Below, piece after piece: positions 17,180 through 25,280 of a stretch of DNA of 64,000 bases. Source of the DNA: Kamptonema formosum PCC 6407 (GTDB lineage: Bacteria; Cyanobacteriota; Cyanobacteriia; Cyanobacteriales; Microcoleaceae); NCBI RefSeq assembly GCF_000332155.1, contig NZ_KB235903.1, positions 2,690,514-2,754,513 on the forward strand, given 5' to 3'. The notes beneath the pieces were generated by a model. The model was not told the origin of the DNA, did no database searches, and saw nothing but the letters and a program-made list of their open reading frames with translations. The translations under genes were made by a program, and so were the position numbers. Position 1 is the first letter of the stretch. Each line of letters starts with the position of its first letter.

Positions 17180-17298
17180 AATCAGATATGTTGTAATTGA
17201 TGACCTACGACAACATATCGGGCAATATAAGGTCTATTATGACATCACTTTGGTGGTACGTAAGCAAAAATAAGCAGCACAATTCGGATTTAGCAACT

Positions 17299-17877
17299 AT
17301 GATTCAGATATTTGGCGACTTCGAGGAGCCGCCTTTCACACAAGAATACTTGATCATCGGATTTTCTCCCAGTTCGTTTCCCCTAAAACAGCGATGGCGA
17401 AATAATGGTTTATCTGCTGATTTTCTTGCCGATTATTTAGCAACTTTCTTTCCCGGAAACGAACAGGAACCTGCTAGTATCGAGAAGCAAGTGCAGGTCA
17501 AAAGTGCTATCAGTTATGTTGCCAATGAATTGCTAGAAAATGCCATGAAATTTAACGACGAAACCTGCCAGTATCCGATCAGTATTCGCCTCCACCTAGA
17601 AAGTGGTAGAGTAGCATTTCTAATGACTAACAGCATCCCTCCCCAAGCCGTTGATAAATTTCAGGCTTACATTCAGGAGTTAACTACATCAGATCCAAAT
17701 GAGCTATACATTTACCAGTTAGAAAAAAATGCTGCTGACGAAAACTGTACCGCTTCTGGTTTAGGCTTACTGACTATGATCAACGACTATGAAGCTAAGC
17801 TGGGTTGGAAGTTCGAGACTGTCCAAAAAGACCCAGAAGTTATTGCCGTAACCACAATGGTGCAGCTAACAGTATAG
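17299..17877 (+). CDS. GHKL ATPase, anti-sigma-factor-kinase-like
   Basis: A soluble histidine-kinase-type ATPase domain protein resembling the cyanobacterial slr1861 type. It probably acts as a Ser/Thr kinase on the adjacent STAS protein in a partner switch. The N-box is NELLENAMKFND and the G-box is ASGLGLLTMINDY. The preferred start MIQIFGDFEEP gives 192 residues and matches how I remember relatives beginning. The same frame is open back to an ATG at 17197, but those 34 residues look unlike the family and follow the phosphatase relic; neither start has a strong ribosome-binding site. The STAS gene begins 42 bp downstream. Confidence 0.82.
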   Translation: MIQIFGDFEEPPFTQEYLIIGFSPSSFPLKQRWRNNGLSADFLADYLATFFPGNEQEPASIEKQVQVKSAISYVANELLENAMKFNDETCQYPISIRLHLESGRVAFLMTNSIPPQAVDKFQAYIQELTTSDPNELYIYQLEKNAADENCTASGLGLLTMINDYEAKLGWKFETVQKDPEVIAVTTMVQLTV

Positions 17878-17919
17878 GCTACTTAAGCTACCTCTAAATT
17901 TACAAGGAACTTTAAACGG

Positions 17920-18264
17920 ATGGAGATCAAGACCGAAGATTACCGTATATGTTACGATAAAGCAACTGCAACGATTATTTTACAAGGCGCTCTCCGGCTC
18001 AGCGGCATGGAAGAGTACGCGCCTGTGGTACAGTTGCTCAACGATGTTGCTGACTCAGAACCACCCAAAATTGTGCTGAACTTGCAGGAACTAGAATTTC
18101 TCAACAGTTCTGGGATCAGTATGTTGTCGAAGTTTGCGATCAAGGTGCGTCAGAAAGGAAACGTTCAGATGCAGATTAAAGGTTCTCAGTCAATCCCCTG
18201 GCAAGGAAAGTCTTTGCGGAATCTACTACGTCTGATGCCTACCTTGGAGCTGGAATTAAAATAG
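17920..18264 (+). CDS. STAS-domain anti-sigma-factor antagonist
   Basis: A 114-residue single STAS domain of the SpoIIAA/RsbV type. The phospho-acceptor loop reads LEFLNSSGISMLSKF at about residues 57-71, where the second Ser is the usual site for the partner kinase. In the family's scheme, the GHKL kinase phosphorylates it and a SpoIIE-type phosphatase reverses this. Here the local phosphatase is a relic, so dephosphorylation must come from elsewhere or the switch is altered. It lies five bases before the diguanylate cyclase gene, so it is almost certainly co-transcribed. Confidence 0.9.
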   Translation: MEIKTEDYRICYDKATATIILQGALRLSGMEEYAPVVQLLNDVADSEPPKIVLNLQELEFLNSSGISMLSKFAIKVRQKGNVQMQIKGSQSIPWQGKSLRNLLRLMPTLELELK

Positions 18265-18269
18265 AAAGT

Positions 18270-19184
18270 TTGAGAGGGCGTATGGCTAGTACAGGCTTTC
18301 GGCATCAGAGTATTTTTGTCAATGCACAAAGACTGGAAGACAGGTCAAAAGAACCACCATCCAGAGAATATCTGCTTCTGGAAATAGAACAACTGCGCCA
18401 GGAACTCCAAGAGATCAAAGCCGAAAAGATGCAGTTGGATATTTTGCTGGAGGCAACCTGTGCCCGCGCTGATGCTGTAGAAGTTTTACTGCATGAATCC
18501 CATCAACAACTGCAAGCCGAAATTGCAGAACGCGAACGGGCACAAGCGGCGATGAAGGAGGCTCAAGCAGAACTTCAGTCTGTTCAGGTAACTGTCAGTA
18601 CAGACAAGGCTGACATGGAAATGATTTTAGAAACAATGAGGGAACACGGCGACTTTCTGGAAAACTTACTGCACGATCAGTGCATTCGCGACCCGGTAAC
18701 TGGTCTTTTTAACCGCCGTTACTTGAAGGAGTTCCTGACAAGGGAGATCGAGCGCTCCACGCAAGCGCAGCAATCTTTGGGCATTATTATGCTCGACATT
18801 GACTACTTTAAGCGTTTTAACGACACTTTTGGTCACGATGCAGGCGATCTTGTCCTGCAAGAATTGAGCCTATTTTTGCAAAGGTGCGTCCACAATTCAG
18901 AAATTGTTTGCCGTTACGGAGGTGAGGAGTTTGTCCTGGTTTTGCCAGAGAGTAGCTTGGAAGATGCTTACCAACGTGCTGAACAACTGCGCCAAGGTGT
19001 GAAGCAGTTAAATGTAAAATATAACGGTCAGTCTCTTGACGTGATTACTGTTTCTTTGGGGGTAGCTTGTTTTCCAGAGCATGGTAAAACTGGTGCGGAA
19101 GCGATCCAAGCAGCAGACGTGGCTCTCTACCGCGCCAAGGCTAAAGGGCGCGATCGCGTTATCTCGGCTAGATCTAGGTTTTAA
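18270..19184 (+). CDS. diguanylate cyclase with N-terminal coiled coil
   Basis: A 304-residue cytoplasmic GGDEF protein expected to make cyclic di-GMP. Residues 28-120 are a long coiled coil starting with a REYLLLEIEQLRQEL segment. The GGDEF domain covers about 130-300, with DPVTGLFNRRYL and an intact active-site motif GGEEF at about residue 217. The inhibitory RxxD site before it is not conserved (HNSE). It overlaps the STAS gene's operon with a 5-bp gap, which suggests that partner-switch output is c-di-GMP. The start could also be MASTGF five codons in. A similar coiled-coil start occurs in the next gene. Confidence 0.93.
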   Translation: MRGRMASTGFRHQSIFVNAQRLEDRSKEPPSREYLLLEIEQLRQELQEIKAEKMQLDILLEATCARADAVEVLLHESHQQLQAEIAERERAQAAMKEAQAELQSVQVTVSTDKADMEMILETMREHGDFLENLLHDQCIRDPVTGLFNRRYLKEFLTREIERSTQAQQSLGIIMLDIDYFKRFNDTFGHDAGDLVLQELSLFLQRCVHNSEIVCRYGGEEFVLVLPESSLEDAYQRAEQLRQGVKQLNVKYNGQSLDVITVSLGVACFPEHGKTGAEAIQAADVALYRAKAKGRDRVISARSRF

Positions 19185-19298
19185 AGCAACCGCCAAGGTC
19201 AGGAAAATCTTCTTAATTGCTCCAACCATTGCTTTTATTGCATTTTCCTTCTGGCGTTATAGATAATTAAAGCCTTTTACCCTTATAAATAACTAATG

Positions 19299-19437
19299 TT
19301 CCTTTCTGCTTTCCGTCTTAGCCTGTGCTTGTGCCTTCCGCCTTAGCCCGTGCTTGTGCCTTCTGGCTTGTGCCTTCCACCTTAGCCTGTGCCTTTTGGC
19401 TTTTGGCTTCTGGCTTTTGCCTTCTGCTCTAACTTCA
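19299..19437. repeat. degenerate tandem repeat (GCCTTCTGGCTT-type)
   Basis: About 140 bases of loosely repeated GCCTGTGCTTGTGCCTTCCGCCTTA-like and TTTTGGCTTCTGG-like units. The open frame of the downstream cyclase extends back into this repeat, which argues against the earliest possible start of that gene. Confidence 0.75.
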
Positions 19438-19517
19438 TACCAATAGAAACTATGGTAGGGTGTATCACCAACTACAGTGACATATATAATCTTTGTCAAG
19501 GCGCAAATTCCAAGACA

Positions 19518-20993
19518 ATGCAGGAAGAACAACTGTCTAAAGAAGAGCTACTTTTGGAGATAGAAAAACTGCGCCAAGAAGTAGAAAACCTGAAAAGGGA
19601 AAAAACTGACTTGGAAATTTTGCTGGAAACTACCTCCTTACACTCCGATAGTGTTGAAGCCGAGTTACACGATAAAGCATTAGAGGCGGTACGTGAAGGC
19701 GAGGCAAAGTTAGCTCAGTTTCTGGAAGCAATACCCGTAGGAGTAGCTGTGTTGGATGCTACTGGTAAACCCTACTACGCTAATCGCGCCGCCGTGCAAT
19801 TACTTGGCAAGGGAGTTGTGCCATCAATTACAGTTTACAAAATACCCGACATTTATCAACTTTATGTCGCAAATAGCCCTCATCTTTACCCCGTTGAAGA
19901 ATTGCCAATATCGCGGGCTTTGAATGGCGAAACCTCAATGGCTGATGATATAGAAGTCCACCAAGGCGATCTGATTATACCTCTAGAAAGTAGAGGAACG
20001 CCAATATTTGATAGCAATGGTAAAGTGATCTATGCGATTTCCGTTTTTCAAGACATTAGCGATCGCAAAAAAGCAGAAGCTGAGCGCCAAAGGTTCACTA
20101 ACGAACTCTTTGAGCTAAATTTGAATTTGGAAAAAGCTCTAGATGCCGAATTAGAACTAACCGATGCTTACGGGCGGTTTGTTCCTCACCAATTTCTCTA
20201 CTTTTTAGGATATGAAAGCATTGTTGATGTCAAATTAGGAGATCAAGTACAGCAGGAAATGTCAGTGCTGTTTGCTGATATTCGTGATTTCACTTCGCTT
20301 TCAGAAACTTTAACTCCAGAAGAAAATTTTAAATTTATTAATGCTTATCTCAGTCGAATGGAGCCTGCAATTACTGAAAATAATGGTTTTATTGATAAAT
20401 ATATTGGCGATGCAATTATGGCTCTATTTAATGGCGAGGCAGATGGTGCAGTTCAATCTGGAATTTCGATGCTGCAAACTCTGGCAGATTACAATCAACA
20501 GCGCCAAAATTCGGGCTACGTGCCGATTAAAATTGGGGTGGGGATCAATACAGGTACTTTGATGCTAGGTACTGTGGGTGGACAAAACCGGATGGACAGT
20601 ACAGTTATTAGTGATGCTGTTAATTTAGCATCTAGGATTGAAGGGTTGACGAAAGAGTACGGGGTGCAAATGTTAATTTCTAACCAAACATTTTCGCGCT
20701 TACATAATCCTGCGGATTATTCTATCCGTATCGTTGACCAAGTAAAGGTTAAGGGGAAGTCAGAGTTTGTGACAGTGTACGAAGTATTTGATTCTGACCC
20801 CCCAGAAGTTCGAGAAGGTAAGTTAGGAACTTTGAAAAGATATGAGGAAGCTATGTTGCTTTACCATCAGAAGAGCGTGAGAGAGGCGGGCAAACTGTTT
20901 GAAGAATGTTTGCAAAAAAACCCTGAAGATCGGGTGTCTCAAATTTATCTAAAACGGTGTCGAGATTGGCGATCCCTACTCAAAGATTTTTAG
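19518..20993 (+). CDS. PAS-domain class III adenylate cyclase
   Basis: A 491-residue cytoplasmic adenylate cyclase making cAMP. Residues 1-55 are a coiled coil (SKEELLLEIEKLRQEVENL). A PAS sensor covers about 65-190, then a linker and the cyclase domain (about 245-420). Metal Asp residues lie in LFADIRDF (about 251) and YIGDAIMALF, the adenine-selecting Lys in FIDKYIGD, and ISDAVNLASRIEG carries the Asn and Arg of the transition state. This favours ATP over GTP. A short helical C-terminal tail follows. The frame is open back to 19389, but that part is encoded by tandem repeats; ATG 19452 is the other option. A perfect CRP-type site lies upstream of the ammonia-lyase gene at 25239. Confidence 0.9.
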   Translation: MQEEQLSKEELLLEIEKLRQEVENLKREKTDLEILLETTSLHSDSVEAELHDKALEAVREGEAKLAQFLEAIPVGVAVLDATGKPYYANRAAVQLLGKGVVPSITVYKIPDIYQLYVANSPHLYPVEELPISRALNGETSMADDIEVHQGDLIIPLESRGTPIFDSNGKVIYAISVFQDISDRKKAEAERQRFTNELFELNLNLEKALDAELELTDAYGRFVPHQFLYFLGYESIVDVKLGDQVQQEMSVLFADIRDFTSLSETLTPEENFKFINAYLSRMEPAITENNGFIDKYIGDAIMALFNGEADGAVQSGISMLQTLADYNQQRQNSGYVPIKIGVGINTGTLMLGTVGGQNRMDSTVISDAVNLASRIEGLTKEYGVQMLISNQTFSRLHNPADYSIRIVDQVKVKGKSEFVTVYEVFDSDPPEVREGKLGTLKRYEEAMLLYHQKSVREAGKLFEECLQKNPEDRVSQIYLKRCRDWRSLLKDF

Positions 20994-21111
20994 GCAAGGT
21001 AAAGGGCAAAAAAGTTTTCCCTGCTGGATTGTTAAAAAATAAAAAATAAAGTGTTGTGCAAAGTGCCATAATCATCGTAATATTTAAAGTCAAGACTTAC
21101 ATAGTTATGAT

Positions 21112-21160
21112 GTAACGCCGCCCTCTGGGCGGTTAAAGATACCGGCCAGGGCGGCGTTAC
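21112..21160. repeat. GC-rich hairpin element
   Basis: A perfect 13-bp inverted repeat GTAACGCCGCCCT / AGGGCGGCGTTAC with a second smaller palindrome inside (GGGCGG...CCGGCC). The surrounding AAGACTTAC and TTAGTCCT resemble the AGGACTTAC ends of other fold-back elements here. It lies 34 bp before the next gene and is probably a small mobile repeat. An RNA control element is possible. Confidence 0.7.
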
Positions 21161-21194
21161 GGATATTAGTCCTAATAAAGTTAAAAACGATCTG

Positions 21195-22862
21195 ATGGGT
21201 ATAAAAGAAATGTTAGAAAATTACACCGCTAAGCTTAAAATTCAGCGGATTGGTATATTAGAATTTATTGGTATATTTTGCCTTTGCTGCTTCCTAGTTG
21301 TGAGTTGCGGAAAGTCGGCAACTCAATCAGTTAATTCTACAAATACAGAGGCGGGAACGGGAAGAATTACAATTGGTACAACGCTGAAACTGCGGACGAT
21401 CGATCCTGCTGATGCTTATGAACAAATATCAGGTGGATTGCTTTACAATTTGGGCGATCGCCTCTACACTTACGAGTCGGGAACTACTAAGCTAATTCCA
21501 CAATTAGCAACAGCAATGCCTAAAATTAGTCCCGATGCTTTAACTTATACTATACCACTACGTCAAGGCGTTACTTTCCATGATGATACGGCATTCAATG
21601 CTGAGGCAATGGTATTTTCTCTAGAACGATTTATTAAAAATGGAGGTCGTCCAGCATTTTTGTTAGCTGATGCTGTGGAATCTATTAAGGCCACTGGTGA
21701 ATTTGAGTTAACAATTAAGCTGAAACAACCTTTTGCTGCTTTTCCTTCCCTACTAGGATTTGCGGGTGCTTGTGCAATTTCTCCTAAAGCTTACGAAATT
21801 GGCCCGGGTAAATTTAAACCGGATACTTTTGTGGGAACGGGTCGTTATCAGCTAGCAAAATATGGTAGCGATTCTTTAAAATTAGATGTTTTTGATAAGT
21901 ATTGGGGGAATAAACCCGCCAATAAAGGAATTGACGTTCAGTTCCTTTCTACGCCTGCAAATTTGTTTAATGCTTTTCGTACAGGTGCAGTAGATGTGGC
22001 TTATTTGTCTCTAGATGCTGACCAAATTCGTAACTTGGAAGAGAGAGGTAAAAAAGGCAATTGGCAGGCGATCGCAGCTAAAAGTAATACGGTGAGTTAT
22101 ATGGTACTCAACCTCAAGTCTAAACCTTTGGATAATTTAGCAGTAAGGCAGGCAATCGCCACAATTATTGACCGCCCATTGCTTAACGAACGGGTATTGC
22201 GAGGACAAGCGGAACCTCTTTATAGCCTAATTCCTACCACATTTGATGTACAAAAGCCAGTTTTTAAAGAACAGTATCAAGAGGCTAACGCAGCTAAGGC
22301 AAAAGAACTTTTGAAGAAGGCTGGGTTCTCGGCTGCTAATCCTGTAAAACTACAAATTTGGTATCCTTCCGCTTCTTCCAAAAGGGCAATGGTGGCGAAT
22401 ACTCTGAAGGCAATTGCTCAACAAAAATTAGATGGGGCGTTGCAAATAGAAGTTAATGGTGTAGAAGCTCCCACTTTGTTTCAAAATCTGGATAAAGGGA
22501 TTTATCCTTCTGCTTTAGTGGATTGGGTTGCTGACTACTTTGATGCTGACAATTACATTCAGCCATTTCTGAGTTGTAGTAAAGGCTCAGCGGCGGCGGG
22601 ATGTCAAGAGGGAGCGAGTCAGGGTCAGGGTTCATTTTACTATAGCGATCGCGTGAATCAACTGATTTCTAAGCAGCGACAAGAGCAGAATCCCGCCACC
22701 CGCAAAGCTATTTTTGGCGAAATTCAAGATATATTAGCTAAAGATGTTCCGTTCATTCCTTTATGGCAAGATAAGGATTATGTTTTTGCTCAAAAAGGTG
22801 TGACTGGTGTTGTTCTAGAACCAACACAATCTTTTCCCTTTTGGCTGCTTGGTAAGCAGTAA
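21195..22862 (+). CDS. ABC-transporter substrate-binding lipoprotein (peptide/nickel family)
   Basis: A 555-residue SBP_bac_5 (oligopeptide/dipeptide/nickel-type) binding protein tethered in the periplasm. A hydrophobic signal at about residues 21-38 ends in the lipobox LVVSCG, with Cys39 as the lipidation site. The family block TYTIPLRQGVTFHDDTAFNAEAMVFSLERF (residues about 114-143) and the C-terminal DYFDADNYIQPF and PLWQDKDYVFA segments are clear. No permease or ATPase gene is nearby, so it must use a transporter encoded elsewhere. The ligand is unknown. ATG 21210 is an alternative start. Confidence 0.93.
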   Translation: MGIKEMLENYTAKLKIQRIGILEFIGIFCLCCFLVVSCGKSATQSVNSTNTEAGTGRITIGTTLKLRTIDPADAYEQISGGLLYNLGDRLYTYESGTTKLIPQLATAMPKISPDALTYTIPLRQGVTFHDDTAFNAEAMVFSLERFIKNGGRPAFLLADAVESIKATGEFELTIKLKQPFAAFPSLLGFAGACAISPKAYEIGPGKFKPDTFVGTGRYQLAKYGSDSLKLDVFDKYWGNKPANKGIDVQFLSTPANLFNAFRTGAVDVAYLSLDADQIRNLEERGKKGNWQAIAAKSNTVSYMVLNLKSKPLDNLAVRQAIATIIDRPLLNERVLRGQAEPLYSLIPTTFDVQKPVFKEQYQEANAAKAKELLKKAGFSAANPVKLQIWYPSASSKRAMVANTLKAIAQQKLDGALQIEVNGVEAPTLFQNLDKGIYPSALVDWVADYFDADNYIQPFLSCSKGSAAAGCQEGASQGQGSFYYSDRVNQLISKQRQEQNPATRKAIFGEIQDILAKDVPFIPLWQDKDYVFAQKGVTGVVLEPTQSFPFWLLGKQ

Positions 22863-22883
22863 GTTAAACGTAGTAAGTTAAAC

Positions 22884-22955
22884 GTAGGGTGGGCGCTAGC
22901 CGCAAACAAGCTTATACTTTACCCATATATCATTTGCGGCGATCGCCCACCTTAC
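22884..22955. repeat. fold-back element, family A, copy 2
   Basis: A 72-bp element sharing its terminal GTAGGGTGGGCGCT and GCCCACCTTAC with the copy at 14204-14277; the inner arm here contains a HIP1-like GCGATCGC. It lies between convergent genes, where it may also act as a transcription end. Confidence 0.85.
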
Positions 22956-22978
22956 AAGCTATAGTTAATATTTAACAG

Positions 22979-24274
22979 TCAATCTTGCTCCTGCTGCTGA
23001 AAGAAATAGCCAATAAGATAAAGAGAACCACAAAGGACAGTTAAATCCTCGCCAATCGCAGTATCTAAAGCTGTGAGTAAATCTGGATAAGTTTGACAAT
23101 GAGATAATGTTGGGCAGATACTTAAAGCTAACTTGGCTAACTCTTCTGGTTCAGCAGAACTATGGTCAGGTACGGGTACTAAATAAAGACGATCGCCTGT
23201 TGCCAACACAGCCTTAAAAATATCAGCATGGTCTTTAGTAGAAAGCATACCCATTACCCAAGATTTGCCCTTTTTTTGCGGGTATAAATGAGCTAGAGTA
23301 TCGACATATTGACGTAAGGCGATAGCAGCGGCTGGGTTGTGAGCGCCGTCAACTAATAGTTTATGATTTCCCCAAGTTGTCCATTGCAGACGACCAGGCC
23401 ATTTAGTATTTTCCATCCCGTTTTGGATAGCAGTTTCCGAAATTTTCCACCCTTGTTGCTGGAGAATTTGGCAAGTTGCGATCGCGAGGGCTGAGTTCAT
23501 TAATTGAATTTCCCCTAATAGTGTTAAAGGGTATTTAATTGCGATCGCAGGTGTTGGTAAATTAATGTTAGTATCTGGTTCTGGCTGATATTCTACCCAA
23601 TTTTCTCCTAAATCTAATGCAGGTTTTGGCCAGATAGCAGGACAGTTTAATTGTTCAAGGCGTTTTTCGATAACTGCTTTAGCTTCTAGAGGTAATTGTC
23701 CGATGACAGCAGGGCAATTTTGTTTGAGAATACCTGCTTTTTCACCTGCAATATCTGCTAAAGTTGGGCCGAGAACTTGCCAGTGTTCGCGACTGATGGA
23801 AGTGATGATGGAAACGAGAGGAGTTTCGCAGACATTAGTTGCATCTAATCTTCCGCCTAACCCAACTTCTATGACGGCAATATCTACTTCTTTTTCGGCG
23901 AAATATAGCCAAGCGGCGGCGGTAAATACTTCAAATTGGGTAGGAGATTCACTATCTTTATTATTAACAACGTTTACTACTTGTAAAAGATAATCTTCTA
24001 ATTGTTCTGATGAAATGGGTTTTTGATTGATACAGATGCGTTCATTCCAGTCAATTAAATGGGGAGAAGTGTAGCGACCAACTTCATAGCCTGCGGCAGT
24101 TAATATGTAAGAAAGATAGGCACAAACGGAACCTTTGCCATTTGTACCTGCGACATGAATAATAGGGATTTTTTGGTGAGGGTTGCCTAATTTATCTAAG
24201 AGTTGTTGAATTCTGTCTAGACCGAGATTTACACCGAAGCGTTGATAGGGTTTGAGGATAGAATCTACTTTCAT
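22979..24274 (-). CDS. folC: folylpolyglutamate synthase / dihydrofolate synthase
   Basis: A 431-residue Mur-ligase-family enzyme that adds glutamate to dihydropteroate or folates in the cytoplasm. The P-loop is VAGTNGKGSVCAYLS (about residues 41-55). The substrate segment SPHLIDWNERI, the ATP/Mg segment VGLGGRLDATN and the C-terminal DGAHNPAA block are all diagnostic. The length is normal and the start MKVDSILKPYQRFGVNLGL is typical. It is convergent with the lipoprotein gene across a fold-back element. Confidence 0.95.
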   Translation of the reverse strand: MKVDSILKPYQRFGVNLGLDRIQQLLDKLGNPHQKIPIIHVAGTNGKGSVCAYLSYILTAAGYEVGRYTSPHLIDWNERICINQKPISSEQLEDYLLQVVNVVNNKDSESPTQFEVFTAAAWLYFAEKEVDIAVIEVGLGGRLDATNVCETPLVSIITSISREHWQVLGPTLADIAGEKAGILKQNCPAVIGQLPLEAKAVIEKRLEQLNCPAIWPKPALDLGENWVEYQPEPDTNINLPTPAIAIKYPLTLLGEIQLMNSALAIATCQILQQQGWKISETAIQNGMENTKWPGRLQWTTWGNHKLLVDGAHNPAAAIALRQYVDTLAHLYPQKKGKSWVMGMLSTKDHADIFKAVLATGDRLYLVPVPDHSSAEPEELAKLALSICPTLSHCQTYPDLLTALDTAIGEDLTVLCGSLYLIGYFFQQQEQD

Positions 24275-24485
24275 TATCGCACTTCTTTACCAAACTACTG
24301 CCCCAATTGAAAAATAATTCCTAAATATTTACGGATTAAGATAAATTAAAGGATTTTACTGATTTTAAGAGCGGACAAAAAATCAGTCGATCGGGGTAAT
24401 CTATCTTAATCCGTTTTCAGCAATAATTTGATTAATTAGGCAAGGGCTGGTAAATTACTGCCAGGACAAACTAGCGGTAAAATTA

Positions 24486-24878
24486 TCAGCCAATTAGCTC
24501 CAAACCTTTCCCATGAGAGGAAACACCATTCTTAATTCGCGCTGCCACTACCATCAGCAGCAAGGCCAAACTGTCGTCAGAGAGACTATCAACCAAGTTC
24601 TGCATATCTAGTAAAGACTCTAGTTGCTTTGGCACTGACATCTGGCTGCCATTGCCAAATCCCTCTCCCCCCGTCAGCCGGGCACAGAAGTAAGCGCGGG
24701 CTCCCGGCTTAATCTCGTCCATTGCCTCGATTAATTTCCACAGCACCTCAGTAGAGATGCCCGTCTTCCCCCGCCTAAACTCTGAAATATGATTCTCGCT
24801 AACGCCTGAAAACTTGGATAACTGTTTCCCAGATATCCCGTAGCGTTCAATAGTCACCCTAAAAAGTTCGGAAATCAT
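24486..24878 (-). CDS. XRE-type helix-turn-helix regulator
   Basis: A 130-residue DNA-binding protein. I choose the start MISELFRVTIERYGISGKQL at 24878; the frame is open 37 codons further, but that part is not family-like. A Cro/C1 HTH covers about residues 5-60 (SGKQLSKFSGVSENHISEFRRGKTGI is the recognition region). The C-terminal 60 residues are helical without a known fold. It is divergent from the phenylalanine ammonia-lyase gene, which suggests it may control that cluster. A near-perfect palindrome at its own start codon suggests autoregulation. Ligand unknown. Confidence 0.85.
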   Translation of the reverse strand: MISELFRVTIERYGISGKQLSKFSGVSENHISEFRRGKTGISTEVLWKLIEAMDEIKPGARAYFCARLTGGEGFGNGSQMSVPKQLESLLDMQNLVDSLSDDSLALLLMVVAARIKNGVSSHGKGLELIG

Positions 24879-24896
24879 TGTAACGTTTTGTGACAA
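24878..24896. promoter_or_regulatory. candidate autoregulatory operator of the XRE gene
   Basis: TTGTAACGTTTTGTGACAA is an inverted repeat (TTGTAAC / GTGACAA, one mismatch, 5-bp centre) that touches the regulator's start codon. Position and symmetry fit an operator for a small XRE dimer; this is inference. Confidence 0.5.
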
Positions 24897-25238
24897 AAAT
24901 CTATGATTAGCCTTTAACGGTGGTATCGTTCTTAGGTTACTGATTAACAGAGACCAGTAACAGCCAAACAGCTTTAATAACTCAATCAATTATAACTCTG
25001 CCCGCATAATGTAGTGTCGGCGCAGTTTTATTTTTCCCTGAGAACAATAAGCATCAACCGAATTTTAAGTTTCAGCCTAGACTCAATAAGGCTTGCAGAC
25101 TCATTATCGGAGATGTTTAATGGCTGCTGCTTGTTTTACGAAAGGAAGTAGAAGATTTGAATACAAATGGCAGAGTATGGTTTCGAGTCATATTTCTCTG
25201 TCCTTAGAGTCAAACTAACATTGTGTTTTTGGGTTGAG

Positions 25239-25254
25239 TGTGATTTTAATCACA
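25239..25254 (+). promoter_or_regulatory. CRP-type (cAMP receptor protein) binding site
   Basis: TGTGATTTTAATCACA is a perfect match to the CRP consensus TGTGA-N6-TCACA and a perfect palindrome of 7-bp arms. It ends 26 bp before the preferred start of the ammonia-lyase gene. Cyanobacterial SYCRP1-type regulators bind this consensus. Whether it activates or represses depends on the unmapped transcription start. Confidence 0.7.
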
Positions 25255-25280
25255 GTGTCTATGAATTTGGGAGCTATAAA

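Noticed and set aside
19389..19517. N-terminal extension of the adenylate cyclase
   Set aside because: The extra residues are encoded largely by tandem repeats and are unlike the family.
25167..25280. N-terminal extension of the ammonia-lyase
   Set aside because: It spans a CRP-type palindrome, lacks family similarity, and the later ATG has a better ribosome-binding site.
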